From: CAZMZW01 sp964571135
GTDB taxonomy: Bacteria; Chloroflexota; Anaerolineae; Anaerolineales; Anaerolineaceae
Length of the DNA: 64,000 nucleotides
Direction of reading: 5' to 3'
NCBI GenBank assembly: GCA_964571135.1
Contig: CAZMZW010000003.1
Coordinates: 186,001-250,000 of the forward strand
Shown one piece after another: positions 51,064-60,533 of the stretch; positions within the stretch are counted from its first letter, which is position 1, and each line of letters opens with the position of its first letter. The position numbers were made by a program, and so were the translations under genes. The notes under the pieces are model-generated. The model saw only the letters and a list, made by a program, of their open reading frames with translations, had not been told where the DNA came from and did not search any database.

Positions 51064-52953
51064 TTACGCCTGCTTGTTTTCGAACTGGCTGTTATATAGA
51101 TCGGCGTAAAAGCCGTCCTTGGCTAATAACTCTTCGTGTTTGCCCTGTTCCACAATATCACCGTTGTTCATCACCAGGATCAGGTCGGCATCTCGAATAG
51201 TGGAAAGGCGGTGGGCGATGATAAAGCTTGTGCGGCCTTTCATCAGAGTATCCATGGCTTTCTGGATGCGCACCTCGGTATGAGTATCCACAGCGCTGGT
51301 GGCTTCATCCAGAATGAGTATGCTGGGATCGGCGAGGATGGCGCGAGCGATCGTGAGCAACTGCATCTGTCCCTGGGAAACATTGGTGGTTTCCTCATTG
51401 AGCACTGTATTGTATCCATCCGAGAGAGTGCGGATGTAATGGTCAACATGGGCAGCCTTGGCAGCTTCGATCACTTCCTCATCTGAGGCATTAATGCGGC
51501 CGTAGCGGATATTTTCCATCATTGTGTCGTTGTAAAGCCAGGTATCTTGCAGCACCATGGCGAACATGCAGCGCAAGTCACCGCGAGTGAAATCGCGGAT
51601 ATCGTGACCGTCCACCAGGATGGCGCCGCTGTTGACATCATAGAATCGCATCAGCAGCTTGACCATGGTGGTCTTGCCTGCGCCGGTGGGGCCGACAATG
51701 GCGATCTTTTGTCCTGGATTCACCGTCGCGCAGAAATCATTAATGATGGTTTTCTCTGGGCTGTACCCAAAGTGTACGTCTTTGAACTCCACTCGTCCTT
51801 CCACCTTGTCAATTTTGACCGGGCTGGCTGATTCAGGAACTTCATCACTCTCTTCGAGGAATTCAAACACGCGTTCAGCGGCCGCAGCTGTCTGTTGGAA
51901 AATGTTTGAAATATTGGCGATCTGGGTGATGGGCTGCGTAAATGAACGAACGTACTGCATGAAAGCCTGGATATCGCCAATGGTAACAACACCTCGAGTG
52001 GCCAGGTAGCCGCCCAGGATAACAATGGCAACATAACCAAGGTTGCCAATAAAATTCATAATGGGCATCATCAAACCGGATAGGAACTGGGATTTCCAGG
52101 CGGAGTTATAAAGATTGTCATTAAAAGCACTGAACTGTTCATTGCTTTTCTTTTCACCGTTGAAAGCTTTGATCACGGCATGTCCACCGTACATTTCCTC
52201 CACATGGCCATTGACGTGGCCTAGAAAATCCTGCTGCTGTTTAAAGTACACCTGGGATTTGCTGATGATCATGCTGATGATCACAAGGGAAAGCGGTACC
52301 ATCACCAACGCCACGATGGTCATCTGCCAACTGATGGTAAGCATCATTACCAGTACTCCGATCAATGTGGTGACAGATGTGATCACCTGGGACAGGCTCT
52401 GGTTGAGAGTCTGGCTGACCGTATCGACGTCATTGGTAACGCGCGAAAGCACCTCACCGTGGTTGGTGCCGTCAAAGTAACTGAGCGGCATGCAATTGAT
52501 CTTCCGAGAGATATCCTGGCGAAAACGGTAAGTGATCTTCATCGAAATGCCAGACATCACCCAGCCCTGGATGTAGCTGAACAGGGCAGAGATCAGGTAA
52601 AGCCCAAGGGTGATAAGGATGATCCAGCCGATAAAGCCAAAATCGATCGAGCCGTTTCCAGCGATTTGAGCCATCACACCTTCAAACAGTTTAGTTGTGG
52701 CCTGGCCGAGGACCTTGGGGCCGACTATGGAAAAGATGGTGGAGGCAACGGCGAAAAACATCACCACCAGTATTGCAGTTTTGTAGGAGCCGAGGTAGCG
52801 TAGCAGTTTTGTCATTGTGCCTTTAAAGTCGCGCGCTTTTTCACCTTTCATCATTGCCATTGGACCGCCCCTTCCCATTGGACCACCTCTTTCCATTGGG
52901 CCGCCTGTGCGTGACTGACTTGAATTTGGGGTTGGATTCATTCCGTGCATCAT
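51064..52953 (-). CDS. ABC multidrug exporter half-transporter, consensus-site subunit
   Basis: This 629-residue protein has a Met/Gly/Pro-rich N-terminal tail, six membrane helices (about 50-360) and an ATPase domain. The ATPase has Walker A GPTGAGKTT and Walker B LILDEATSAVD with the catalytic glutamate. Its signature loop is NVSQGQMQ, not LSGGQ. It pairs with the upstream 746-residue subunit, whose Walker B lacks the glutamate but whose signature is normal. This complementary pattern marks a heterodimeric exporter of the TM287/288 or BmrCD type. Its ATG overlaps the upstream gene by 4 bases. Substrates cannot be read, but MarR control suggests drugs or toxic lipids. Confidence 0.92.
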   Translation of the reverse strand: MMHGMNPTPNSSQSRTGGPMERGGPMGRGGPMAMMKGEKARDFKGTMTKLLRYLGSYKTAILVVMFFAVASTIFSIVGPKVLGQATTKLFEGVMAQIAGNGSIDFGFIGWIILITLGLYLISALFSYIQGWVMSGISMKITYRFRQDISRKINCMPLSYFDGTNHGEVLSRVTNDVDTVSQTLNQSLSQVITSVTTLIGVLVMMLTISWQMTIVALVMVPLSLVIISMIISKSQVYFKQQQDFLGHVNGHVEEMYGGHAVIKAFNGEKKSNEQFSAFNDNLYNSAWKSQFLSGLMMPIMNFIGNLGYVAIVILGGYLATRGVVTIGDIQAFMQYVRSFTQPITQIANISNIFQQTAAAAERVFEFLEESDEVPESASPVKIDKVEGRVEFKDVHFGYSPEKTIINDFCATVNPGQKIAIVGPTGAGKTTMVKLLMRFYDVNSGAILVDGHDIRDFTRGDLRCMFAMVLQDTWLYNDTMMENIRYGRINASDEEVIEAAKAAHVDHYIRTLSDGYNTVLNEETTNVSQGQMQLLTIARAILADPSILILDEATSAVDTHTEVRIQKAMDTLMKGRTSFIIAHRLSTIRDADLILVMNNGDIVEQGKHEELLAKDGFYADLYNSQFENKQA

Positions 52954-55190
52954 GCTAATTCCTCCGCGCTCAGTTGTGCCAAAGCGATCCCGCGATAAAC
53001 CTCGCAGGTTTTCATTAATTCTGAATGGGTGCCTTTACCGGCGATCTTGCCTTCATCGAGGACGATGATCTGTTCGGTATTTTTTATGGTTGAAATACGT
53101 TGGGTAACGATCATTAACGTACTCGAGCCGGTGTGCTGCTTAAGCGCCTTGCGCAAAGCTGCGTCGGTTTTAAAGTCCAGGGCTGAGAAGCTGTCATCAA
53201 AGATATAGATGGGAGCTTTTTTCACCAGAGCCCGGGCGATTGCCAGACGCTGTTTCTGACCGCCGGAAACATTAGTTCCACCTTGGGAGATCGTACCTTG
53301 CATTCCATTCGGAGTGGTGGTGATGAATTCACTTGCCTGGGCAATATCCGCAGCCAGGTTTAATTCTTCTTCGCTGGCATTCTCATCGGCATAGCGTAAG
53401 TTGCTTTCAATTGTGCCTGAGAATAGGTTGCTCTTTTGTGGAATGTACCCGATCCTTTCACGCAGATCATGCTGGGTGACTTCGCGGATGTCGATTCCGT
53501 CGATCCACACAGCACCGCCAGTTACATCATAGAGACGCGGGATCAGGCTGACAATGGTTGATTTCCCGGAGCCGGTGGTGCCAATAAACGCGGTTGTCTC
53601 TCCAGGTTTGGCAATGAAGGTGATGTCGTGCAGGATATCCTCTTCAGCTCCGGGGTAACGGAAATTCACATTTTTAAATTCAATGGTGCTTTTGAAAGGT
53701 TCACTGAAAGGTTTAGGATTTTCAGGATCTTTGATCACTGGTTCGGTTTCCAGTACTTCCGCGATGCGGTCGGCGGAAACAGATGCCCGGGGTAGGATGA
53801 TGAACATAATGGACATCATCAGGAAGGCGAAGATGATCTGAAGTGCGTACTGCATGAATGCCATCATATCGCCCACCTGCATGGTGGACTGCGCAACCTG
53901 ATGTGCGCCAACCCATATGATCAAAAGGGTCAGGCCGTTCATCACCAGCATCATTACCGGCATCATGAATACCATGATGCGGTTAACGAACAGGCTGGTG
54001 CTGGTAAGGTCTTTGTTGGCCTTGTCGAAACGGTCTTCCTCGAAGGACTGCATGTTGAATGCACGGATGACCATCATTCCGGAAAGGTTTTCGCGGGTTA
54101 CCAGGTTCAGCCGGTCGATCAATTTCTGCATGATCTTGAATTTAGGAAGGGAGACCGTGAAGATGGTCAGGATTAATCCCAGCAGTACAATAACTGCCAG
54201 TCCAATCAACCACCACATGGAGGTGCTTTTACCAATGGCGCGAATGACTCCACCCACGCCAATAATGGGTGCATAAATGACCATGCGCATCATCATGATC
54301 ACTACCATCTGGATCTGTGTGACATCATTGGTAGTACGCGTGATCAATGAAGCAGTGGAAAACTTGTCAAATTCAGTATTGGAAAAACTCTCCACTTTTT
54401 GGAAAACATTCTTGCGCAGGTCACGGGAAAGGCCGGCGGCGGTTTTAGCAGAAAGCCAGCCAACCATGATGGTACATGCAACCGATAGAAGGGTTAAGAG
54501 CAGCATCAAGATTCCGTCGTGAATGATGTAATTTGTTTGCAGAGCGGAAGTATTCACACCCAGTGCAATGTATTCGGTTTTGATAAATGCAATTGCCATT
54601 TGATTGATCATGCTTTCACCCAGGGTGGCAAACTTTTGATCAATGGCACTAGTCATCATCTCTAATTGGGCGGCGGGCAGTTTGCCCAGCATTGTGAAAA
54701 TATCTGTCCCAGCTGGGATCTTTGAGATATCGAAACCAAGCCCCTGACCCAGGGCGGCGGCTCTGGCTGGGTCGGCGATTGCCTGCTGAATAAAAGTAAC
54801 AATGACCAAAGCCTTGCCCATCACAGGTTTGAGGAGATTGGTTTCGGTTGTGTCTATGGTTTTTAAAACATAAACAGGTTCATTGGCAAGTGCTGGGAAT
54901 TGCAGAACAACCTTGTTGTAATCAGTAGACCTTTTATCAATCAGGTCGTAAGCCCTGAGAACAAGCGTTTTGTTTTCGGCGCTTAAAAAAGTTAACACTT
55001 TGTTCATCTCGCTCTGGCGCAAGGCAATTGGCACTGAATTCTCAACACCCCCTTGCTGAATGCCGTTATTGACGATCTTGGACATATAATCCGGTAGTGC
55101 GAGGTCACTGTTGGCTTGTACAAATAACAGGACGACAGCGATCAGGATCAAAGAGCGATAGGGTTTTAAGTATTTAATTAAACGCAACAT
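52950..55190 (-). CDS. ABC multidrug exporter half-transporter, degenerate-site subunit with large outer loop
   Basis: The 746-residue protein has a first membrane helix at about 13-30, then an extracytoplasmic insertion (about 45-220), then five more helices and the ATPase. Walker A is GTTGSGKST, the signature VSGGQKQRLAIARA is intact, and Walker B ends IFDDSFSALD, with Asp in place of the catalytic Glu. The long outer loop between helices 1 and 2 is not found in standard half-transporters. AAGGAG precedes the ATG. It follows marR by 42 bases and overlaps the partner subunit by 4, so all three form one operon. Confidence 0.92.
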   Translation of the reverse strand: MLRLIKYLKPYRSLILIAVVLLFVQANSDLALPDYMSKIVNNGIQQGGVENSVPIALRQSEMNKVLTFLSAENKTLVLRAYDLIDKRSTDYNKVVLQFPALANEPVYVLKTIDTTETNLLKPVMGKALVIVTFIQQAIADPARAAALGQGLGFDISKIPAGTDIFTMLGKLPAAQLEMMTSAIDQKFATLGESMINQMAIAFIKTEYIALGVNTSALQTNYIIHDGILMLLLTLLSVACTIMVGWLSAKTAAGLSRDLRKNVFQKVESFSNTEFDKFSTASLITRTTNDVTQIQMVVIMMMRMVIYAPIIGVGGVIRAIGKSTSMWWLIGLAVIVLLGLILTIFTVSLPKFKIMQKLIDRLNLVTRENLSGMMVIRAFNMQSFEEDRFDKANKDLTSTSLFVNRIMVFMMPVMMLVMNGLTLLIIWVGAHQVAQSTMQVGDMMAFMQYALQIIFAFLMMSIMFIILPRASVSADRIAEVLETEPVIKDPENPKPFSEPFKSTIEFKNVNFRYPGAEEDILHDITFIAKPGETTAFIGTTGSGKSTIVSLIPRLYDVTGGAVWIDGIDIREVTQHDLRERIGYIPQKSNLFSGTIESNLRYADENASEEELNLAADIAQASEFITTTPNGMQGTISQGGTNVSGGQKQRLAIARALVKKAPIYIFDDSFSALDFKTDAALRKALKQHTGSSTLMIVTQRISTIKNTEQIIVLDEGKIAGKGTHSELMKTCEVYRGIALAQLSAEELA

Positions 55191-55232
55191 ACCTGCAAGT
55201 TCTCCTTATGAAGAAATGAAAGACTTTTTTTA

Positions 55233-55682
55233 TTACTCGGCGTGGGTTTCTATTTTTTTGGTTTTTTCTATCAGAATGTTCAATGCAGAAATTATCTGCT
55301 CTTTTTCATTGGGAGAAAGAGTGACAGCCAGGTCATTCAGCCATTCCTGGCGGGCATCCATACTTTCCTGTAATGTTTGGCAGCCTTTTTCTGAGAGAAC
55401 GATTTTTTTGCTTCGTCGGTCGTTTGGATCTTCTGTTCGCAGGATCAATTTCTGTTGTACCAGGCGTTCCAGCATTTGACTGGCAGCTGCTTTGGTAATG
55501 CCCAGGTTATCGCCCAGGTCCGAAACCCCGCAGGTGACTCGGTGAATCCGAAATAAGGCTCCTATCTGTGACATGGATAGTCCGCTTTCTTTCGAATAGA
55601 GGATGAAGTTATGCATCGAACGGCGCATAAAAACTTCGATCCAGGAATGAAGCGCAGCAACAAACGGGTCAGAAGAACTCAT
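55233..55682 (-). CDS. MarR-family transcriptional regulator
   Basis: The 149-residue protein has the MarR winged-helix domain: SQIGALFRIHR, GVSDLGDNLGITKAAASQMLERL as the HTH and DPNDRRSKKIVLSEKG as the wing. Such proteins repress exporter operons until a ligand binds. It is the first gene of the ABC exporter operon and should control its own promoter. AAAGG lies 7 bases before the ATG. The ligand is unknown. Confidence 0.92.
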   Translation of the reverse strand: MSSSDPFVAALHSWIEVFMRRSMHNFILYSKESGLSMSQIGALFRIHRVTCGVSDLGDNLGITKAAASQMLERLVQQKLILRTEDPNDRRSKKIVLSEKGCQTLQESMDARQEWLNDLAVTLSPNEKEQIISALNILIEKTKKIETHAE

Positions 55683-55715
55683 TAGTAAACCTTTCTGGAT
55701 AGTAAAGAACGCTTG

Positions 55716-55744
55716 AATATATACCTAACTTATATAATTGTCAA
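55716..55744 (-). promoter_or_regulatory. Promoter and likely operator of the marR-ABC operon
   Basis: On the minus strand TTGACA (55744-55739) and TATATT (55721-55716) are exactly 17 bases apart. The AT-rich spacer and -10 form an imperfect inverted repeat (AATATATA ... TATATAATT), a plausible MarR-binding site that would cover the -10 box. Confidence 0.6.
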
Positions 55745-55810
55745 TAGGAAAAATTAGCAGACTAAAACGGAATGAGAGTGATAAATCTGAACATCAATTG
55801 TTGTGGAAAA

Positions 55811-56158
55811 CTACCGATAAAGTCCCCAATCCGGGCTGGCACCTTCCTCCATCATGCCCATCTCCCAGACTTCGTCGGTCATCTCGATCTCAACTTGTAT
55901 TCCGAGCGATTCCGCCGCCTTATTTTTGGCAGCTTCCAACATGGAGGGACCAAAAGGGCAAAAGGGCGTGGTGAGGATCATTTTAATAGTTGCCTGGTTA
56001 GCCTTGATCTCAACATCCCGCACCATTCCAAGCTGAATAATATCCAGACCAAGTTCCGGGTCTTTAACGTCACGCAATGCTTGACGCAATTTTTCACAAG
56101 TTTCTGGATTATGCACTTCTGCCTGCCAGATGGGGCGTTTATTTATAATATTTTCCAT
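55811..56158 (-). CDS. sufT: SufT/MIP18-family Fe-S assembly protein
   Basis: The 115-residue protein has the DUF59 core: VKDPELGLDIIQLGMV near residue 31 and LTTPFCPFGP with the conserved C67. SufT-like proteins help mature or insert Fe-S clusters, with a bigger need under iron or oxygen stress. It lies 9 bases after sufR and shares its transcript; the SUF operon diverges on the other side. The tail SPDWGLY is common in stand-alone bacterial members. Confidence 0.9.
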   Translation of the reverse strand: MENIINKRPIWQAEVHNPETCEKLRQALRDVKDPELGLDIIQLGMVRDVEIKANQATIKMILTTPFCPFGPSMLEAAKNKAAESLGIQVEIEMTDEVWEMGMMEEGASPDWGLYR

Positions 56159-56167
56159 TGTGGGTAA

Positions 56168-56776
56168 TTACTCCGAAACAATAAAAGTGCAAAGGGCATC
56201 CGCCAGATGCTGGGTTTGGATCTTTTCGGGGGGGATGGATAAGATGTTGGAAATGAGTGTGCGATCAAAAAGGCAAACCTCGGGGTGGCTCTTACCGATC
56301 CGGTAGAAAGGACAGGAAATCTCCCTGATCTCGTATTGATCACCAGAGCGATTCCACTGAATATTAAAACCTTCTTTGGCCATCACCTGGGTAAGCAGTT
56401 CCAGTTTCTGTTCAATATTGAGGCGGGAAAGGGAAGGTTTATATTCACTGGTTAATTTATCCGCCATGTTCTTAAAAATATCATCCAGTTTATCCGGACT
56501 GATGGATTGCTTGAGGTGATCAAGAAGGTTGCCAGTGAGACGCAAATACCCGGTGGGGAAATGCTCCATGCCATTCTCGGTAAGGAGATACACCATGCGC
56601 GGCCGCCCAACCCCATGACGTTCTTCTTCGGTTGTTACCAGCCCATTAGCCTGCAGGTGAGTGAGATGATGGCGAACGGATATGGCATTGATCCCAACTT
56701 CCGCTGCGATCTCAAGGATGGTTGATCGCGGGTGGGAGGATAATGTTTGCATTACTCGTTCGCGGGTACTTTTCAT
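56168..56776 (-). CDS. sufR: SufR-like Fe-S-sensing transcriptional regulator
   Basis: The 202-residue protein has an N-terminal winged helix (STILEIAAEVGINAISVRHH, about 18-37; wing GVGRPRMVYLL). A C-terminal domain with three cysteines, C155 (ISCPFYR), C168 (PEVCLF) and C196 (ADALCTF), matches the SufR cluster site. SufR binds a Fe-S cluster and represses the suf operon; loss of the cluster lifts repression. It is divergent from sufC with a shared control region of 143 bases. sufT follows in the same transcript. The usual SufR has four ligands; the fourth may be histidine. Confidence 0.9.
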   Translation of the reverse strand: MKSTRERVMQTLSSHPRSTILEIAAEVGINAISVRHHLTHLQANGLVTTEEERHGVGRPRMVYLLTENGMEHFPTGYLRLTGNLLDHLKQSISPDKLDDIFKNMADKLTSEYKPSLSRLNIEQKLELLTQVMAKEGFNIQWNRSGDQYEIREISCPFYRIGKSHPEVCLFDRTLISNILSIPPEKIQTQHLADALCTFIVSE

Positions 56777-56805
56777 AATTAATTCTTAATATTCCTAATG
56801 AAGGC

Positions 56806-56835
56806 AGTATAACATGGAGAGCGTCAATCTGTCAA
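56806..56835 (-). promoter_or_regulatory. Promoter of sufR-sufT
   Basis: On the minus strand TTGACA (56835-56830) and TATACT (56811-56806) are 18 bases apart, with a 30-base leader to the sufR ATG. Confidence 0.6.
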
Positions 56836-56862
56836 TAATAGTGATAATTATTATAAATATTG
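56833..56862. promoter_or_regulatory. Candidate SufR operator between sufR and sufC
   Basis: A long imperfect palindrome runs from CAATAATAGTGATAA into TTATTATAAATATTG (11 of 15 positions symmetric). It lies between the two divergent -35 boxes and overlaps both, so one bound dimer could block both promoters. Confidence 0.5.
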
Positions 56863-56888
56863 ACTAATCAAGTCGAAGGTGATATACT
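56860..56888 (+). promoter_or_regulatory. Promoter of the sufCBD-X-SU operon
   Basis: TTGACT (56860-56865) and TATACT (56883-56888) are exactly 17 bases apart, with a leader of about 30 bases before the sufC ATG. Confidence 0.75.
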
Positions 56889-56919
56889 TGCTCAAAATTA
56901 ATAGAAAACAGGAATTTGC

Positions 56920-57690
56920 ATGTCAGAACTGGTTATTCGTGATCTTCACGTGGAGGTGTCAGGGAAAGAAATCCTAAAAGGTCTCAATTTGATCATTCCT
57001 CAGGGCGAAGTACATGCCATCATGGGGCCAAATGCCACTGGAAAATCCACGTTAGCTTATACATTGTTGGGGCATCCCAATTACTTTGTCACAAGTGGGG
57101 ATGTGATCTTGGAAGGGAAAAGTATTTTAAAAATGAAAACGGAAGAAAGAGCCAGGGCAGGTTTATTCCTGGCTTTTCAGTATCCGGTGGCGATCCCGGG
57201 TGTAACCGTTGCCAATTTCCTGCGTACTGCGATCAACGCGCAGCGAAAAGGAAAAATTGCTGAGGATAAAGGTATTCCCATCCCAGAGTTCCGTAAGCAG
57301 ATGCTGGAAAAGATGAAACTATTGGAAATGGATCAGAGCATGGCTGGCAGATACTTGAATGAGGGATTCTCAGGCGGTGAAAAAAAGCGGGTGGAGATCC
57401 TGCAGATGGCGATGTTAAAACCGGAATTTGCAATTTTGGATGAAACTGATTCAGGGCTGGACATTGATGCATTGAGGATCGTCTCTGAAGGGATCAATAC
57501 ATTACGTGGACCTGATTTTGGGATCCTTGTCATTACTCATTATCAACGCATGCTTAACTATCTGAAGCCGGATGTTGTCCATGTAATGATTGATGGAAAA
57601 GTTATTGAATCTGGCGGGGCAGACCTGGCTTTAACCCTTGAGGAAAAAGGCTACGATTGGATCCGGGGTGATAGCCACTCCAACAAATAA
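56920..57690 (+). CDS. sufC: SufC, ABC ATPase of the Fe-S scaffold complex
   Basis: The 256-residue protein has Walker A GPNATGKSTLAY, the signature FSGGEKKRVEI, and Walker B ILDETDSGLD. SufC drives the SufBCD scaffold that builds Fe-S clusters. It is first in the operon, which then reads B, D, an extra gene, S and U. GGAA before the ATG is a modest ribosome site. Confidence 0.95.
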   Translation: MSELVIRDLHVEVSGKEILKGLNLIIPQGEVHAIMGPNATGKSTLAYTLLGHPNYFVTSGDVILEGKSILKMKTEERARAGLFLAFQYPVAIPGVTVANFLRTAINAQRKGKIAEDKGIPIPEFRKQMLEKMKLLEMDQSMAGRYLNEGFSGGEKKRVEILQMAMLKPEFAILDETDSGLDIDALRIVSEGINTLRGPDFGILVITHYQRMLNYLKPDVVHVMIDGKVIESGGADLALTLEEKGYDWIRGDSHSNK

Positions 57691-57707
57691 TGATTCGGTA
57701 AAAGCCA

Positions 57708-59120
57708 ATGGTAAATTCCAAACAATCTGATCTATTAAAGAATATTGGACAATATAAATCTGAGTTTAAAGACCCGGAGAATTATATTTATAAATCCGGC
57801 AAGGGGCTTGACCGCAACGTTGTGGAAAATATTTCCGCGATGAAAAAAGAACCGGAATGGATGCTTGAATTCCGATTAAAAGCGTTGGATCATTATTTGA
57901 AAATTCCAATGCCAGCTTGGGGTGTGGATCTCAGCGGTTTGGATCTGGATGATCTTTACTATTATGTAAAACCCGCTGAAAAGGAAGGGAAATCCTGGGA
58001 TGATGTTCCCGATAAAATTAAAAAAACCTTCAACCGACTGGGAATCCCGGAAGCTGAACAAAAATTTCTTTCTGGTGTTGGTGCGCAGTATGAATCTGAA
58101 ATGGTGTATCACAGCATTCAGGAAAAACTGCAAAAGATCGGGGTTATTTTTCTAAGTATTGAGGAAGGCTTGCGGCAGCATTCGGAACTTTTTCGTGAAT
58201 ATTTTGGAAAAGTTGTACCCTATAGTGATAACAAATTCGCTGCTTTAAACAGCGCCGTATGGTCTGGCGGATCTTTTGTGTATATTCCCAAAGGGGTTAG
58301 AGTTGACCTTCCCCTGCAGGCTTATTTCCGTTTGAATATGGCCAATATCGGACAATTCGAACGCAGCATCATCATCGCTGATGAGGGATCGCAGGTGCAT
58401 TATGTTGAGGGTTGTACAGCACCCACCTATACCCACAATTCATTTCATAGTGGAGTGATCGAGATCATTGTGAAGAAGGATGCCCGCGTGCGATACACGA
58501 CGATCCAAAACTGGTCAACCAATGTTTACAACCTGGTGACTCAGCGGGCACATGTGTATGCAGGCGGCACCATGGAATGGGTGGACAGCAACCTGGGTTC
58601 GAAGGCGACTATGAAATACCCTTCCTGTTACCTGCTTGGTGAACGAGCGCATGGGGAAATCCTCTCATTGGCTTTTGCAGGGGCAGGTCAGCATCAAGAC
58701 ACGGGAGGGAAAATGCTCCACCTGGCCAGGAATACCACCAGTAAGATCAACTCAAAATCAATCAGCCGGGGAGGGGGAAGATCATCTTTTCGCGGGCTGG
58801 TTTATGTGCAAAAAGGCTCGGAAGGTGCCAGGGCGAGCGTAGCCTGCGATGCTTTGATCCTTGACCCTCAATCCAGATCGGACACCTATCCAAATATCGA
58901 TGTGAATGAAGGCAAAGTGACCGTAGGACATGAGGCTTCGGTTTCGAAAATTGATGAAGAGCAGCTTTTTTATTTGAAAAGTCGCGGTTTGAATGAAGAA
59001 GAAGCGACCAGCATGGTGGTTTCCGGTTTCATCGAACCGCTGGTCAAAGAGCTGCCTATGGAATATGCAGTTGAAATGAACCGATTGATCCAATTCCAAA
59101 TGGAAAACTCGGTTGGGTAA
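57708..59120 (+). CDS. sufB: SufB, Fe-S scaffold subunit
   Basis: The 470-residue protein has the long beta-helix core with EGCTAPTYTHNSFHSGVIEI and SRGGGRSSFRGLVY. SNLGSKATMKYPSCYLLGE and the C-terminal EEATSMVVSGFIEP helices complete the match. SufB holds the nascent cluster together with SufD and SufC. The gene starts 17 bases after sufC and its stop overlaps the sufD ATG by one base (TAATG). Confidence 0.95.
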   Translation: MVNSKQSDLLKNIGQYKSEFKDPENYIYKSGKGLDRNVVENISAMKKEPEWMLEFRLKALDHYLKIPMPAWGVDLSGLDLDDLYYYVKPAEKEGKSWDDVPDKIKKTFNRLGIPEAEQKFLSGVGAQYESEMVYHSIQEKLQKIGVIFLSIEEGLRQHSELFREYFGKVVPYSDNKFAALNSAVWSGGSFVYIPKGVRVDLPLQAYFRLNMANIGQFERSIIIADEGSQVHYVEGCTAPTYTHNSFHSGVIEIIVKKDARVRYTTIQNWSTNVYNLVTQRAHVYAGGTMEWVDSNLGSKATMKYPSCYLLGERAHGEILSLAFAGAGQHQDTGGKMLHLARNTTSKINSKSISRGGGRSSFRGLVYVQKGSEGARASVACDALILDPQSRSDTYPNIDVNEGKVTVGHEASVSKIDEEQLFYLKSRGLNEEEATSMVVSGFIEPLVKELPMEYAVEMNRLIQFQMENSVG

Positions 59121-60475
59121 TGAATAAAATGATTGTGGAAACTAAAAAACACCCAGAAATTAATTCTGACCCCCACGAATTTATTTTCGATCAGGACTTG
59201 ATTAAGAAGATAAGTCCTAATAAGACTGGTTTGGCTCGGCGGTTGGCTGCTTATAAAGTTTATCAGCAGTTACCGATGCCCTCCAAGAAAAGTTGGCTAT
59301 GGCGAAAATCAGGGTTGGTAAATTTTTTTCCAGATAAATTCCTAATTGATCCATCCCGGTTTAAAGAACTGGAAAGAAACCTCGAGATCAAGCAGAAATT
59401 GTTGCCTGATACTGACCTGGCTGGTTTGATCATTACTTCTAATGGAAAGACAGAAGTCAAGTTAAATAAGACGCTTGTTGATCAAGGGATTGTATTATGC
59501 AGCTTAAAAACTGCCGAAGAAATCCACCCAGGAATTCTTGATTCGATCATTGGAAAAATTGTTACAGCTGATAAAGGTAAATTTTCAGCTTTCACCCAGT
59601 CCTTAGACTCCGATGGAGTTCTTTTTTATGTTCCAAAGGGAATAAAAATTGCAAAACCAATCCAAAGTGTTTATATAGCCAAAGGCGATCATCAAGTTTG
59701 CACTTTTCATTTATTAGTCTATCTCGAAGCCGATGCATCTGCTACTTTTATTCAGGAGTGGGTTGGGTTGGGAGATGAACAGGCATCAAATTTGCATTCC
59801 GGAGTAGTTGAAGTAAAAGTTGGCGAGAATGCCGAAATGGATCTTGTTGAAATTCATACATGGAATGACAGCTGGTGGAGTATCTCACATGAGCGAGCCG
59901 AGCTTCGTGATAACAGCCATCTGAATTGGATGATTTACGCCGATGGGAGCTATTATTCAAGGAGCTTCTTAGGGGTTGAATTATCAGGGGAAAATGCCCA
60001 GATTGAGATGACCGGCGTCAGCCTGAACACCACCAATTCCCAGATAGATTTTGATACTTACCAGCAACATACTGGTAAGAACTCAAAAAGCGATTTTCTC
60101 TTTAAGAATGCAATCGCCAATAACAGCCGGTCAGTCTGGTCAGGTATGATCAAAGTTGAGAAGAGTGCAATAAAGACGGATGGATACCAGGCTAATAAGA
60201 ATTTATTACTGTGCGGAAACCCGCTTGTAGAATCCATCCCGGGTTTGGAGATCCTGGCGGATGATGTTCGCTGTTCCCATGGTGTGACTGTGGGTGAAAT
60301 TGATGCGGATCAAGTATTCTATTTAACAAGCCGCGGTATTTCTGAAGGGGAAGCCAAACAATTGATTGCCGAAGGATTTTTAAGTGCTGCACTTAATAGA
60401 ACATCAAACGACGTTATCAAAGAAAAAATTACGGATAGGATCCACACAAAACTCAGTACTTTATTCTGCGAATAG
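59120..60475 (+). CDS. sufD: SufD, Fe-S scaffold subunit
   Basis: The 451-residue protein is a shorter SufB relative with the beta-helix repeats and the ending FYLTSRGISEGEAKQLIAEG. It has the conserved histidine in CSHGVTVGEID. It pairs with SufB and helps bring iron into the scaffold. It starts on the sufB stop (TAATG). A 58-base gap follows, larger than elsewhere in the operon. Confidence 0.93.
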   Translation: MNKMIVETKKHPEINSDPHEFIFDQDLIKKISPNKTGLARRLAAYKVYQQLPMPSKKSWLWRKSGLVNFFPDKFLIDPSRFKELERNLEIKQKLLPDTDLAGLIITSNGKTEVKLNKTLVDQGIVLCSLKTAEEIHPGILDSIIGKIVTADKGKFSAFTQSLDSDGVLFYVPKGIKIAKPIQSVYIAKGDHQVCTFHLLVYLEADASATFIQEWVGLGDEQASNLHSGVVEVKVGENAEMDLVEIHTWNDSWWSISHERAELRDNSHLNWMIYADGSYYSRSFLGVELSGENAQIEMTGVSLNTTNSQIDFDTYQQHTGKNSKSDFLFKNAIANNSRSVWSGMIKVEKSAIKTDGYQANKNLLLCGNPLVESIPGLEILADDVRCSHGVTVGEIDADQVFYLTSRGISEGEAKQLIAEGFLSAALNRTSNDVIKEKITDRIHTKLSTLFCE

Positions 60476-60533
60476 CAAAATGATTTTCGTTATGCTAAAA
60501 TCTATTGGTTAATAATTTAGAAATGGAGAATGA

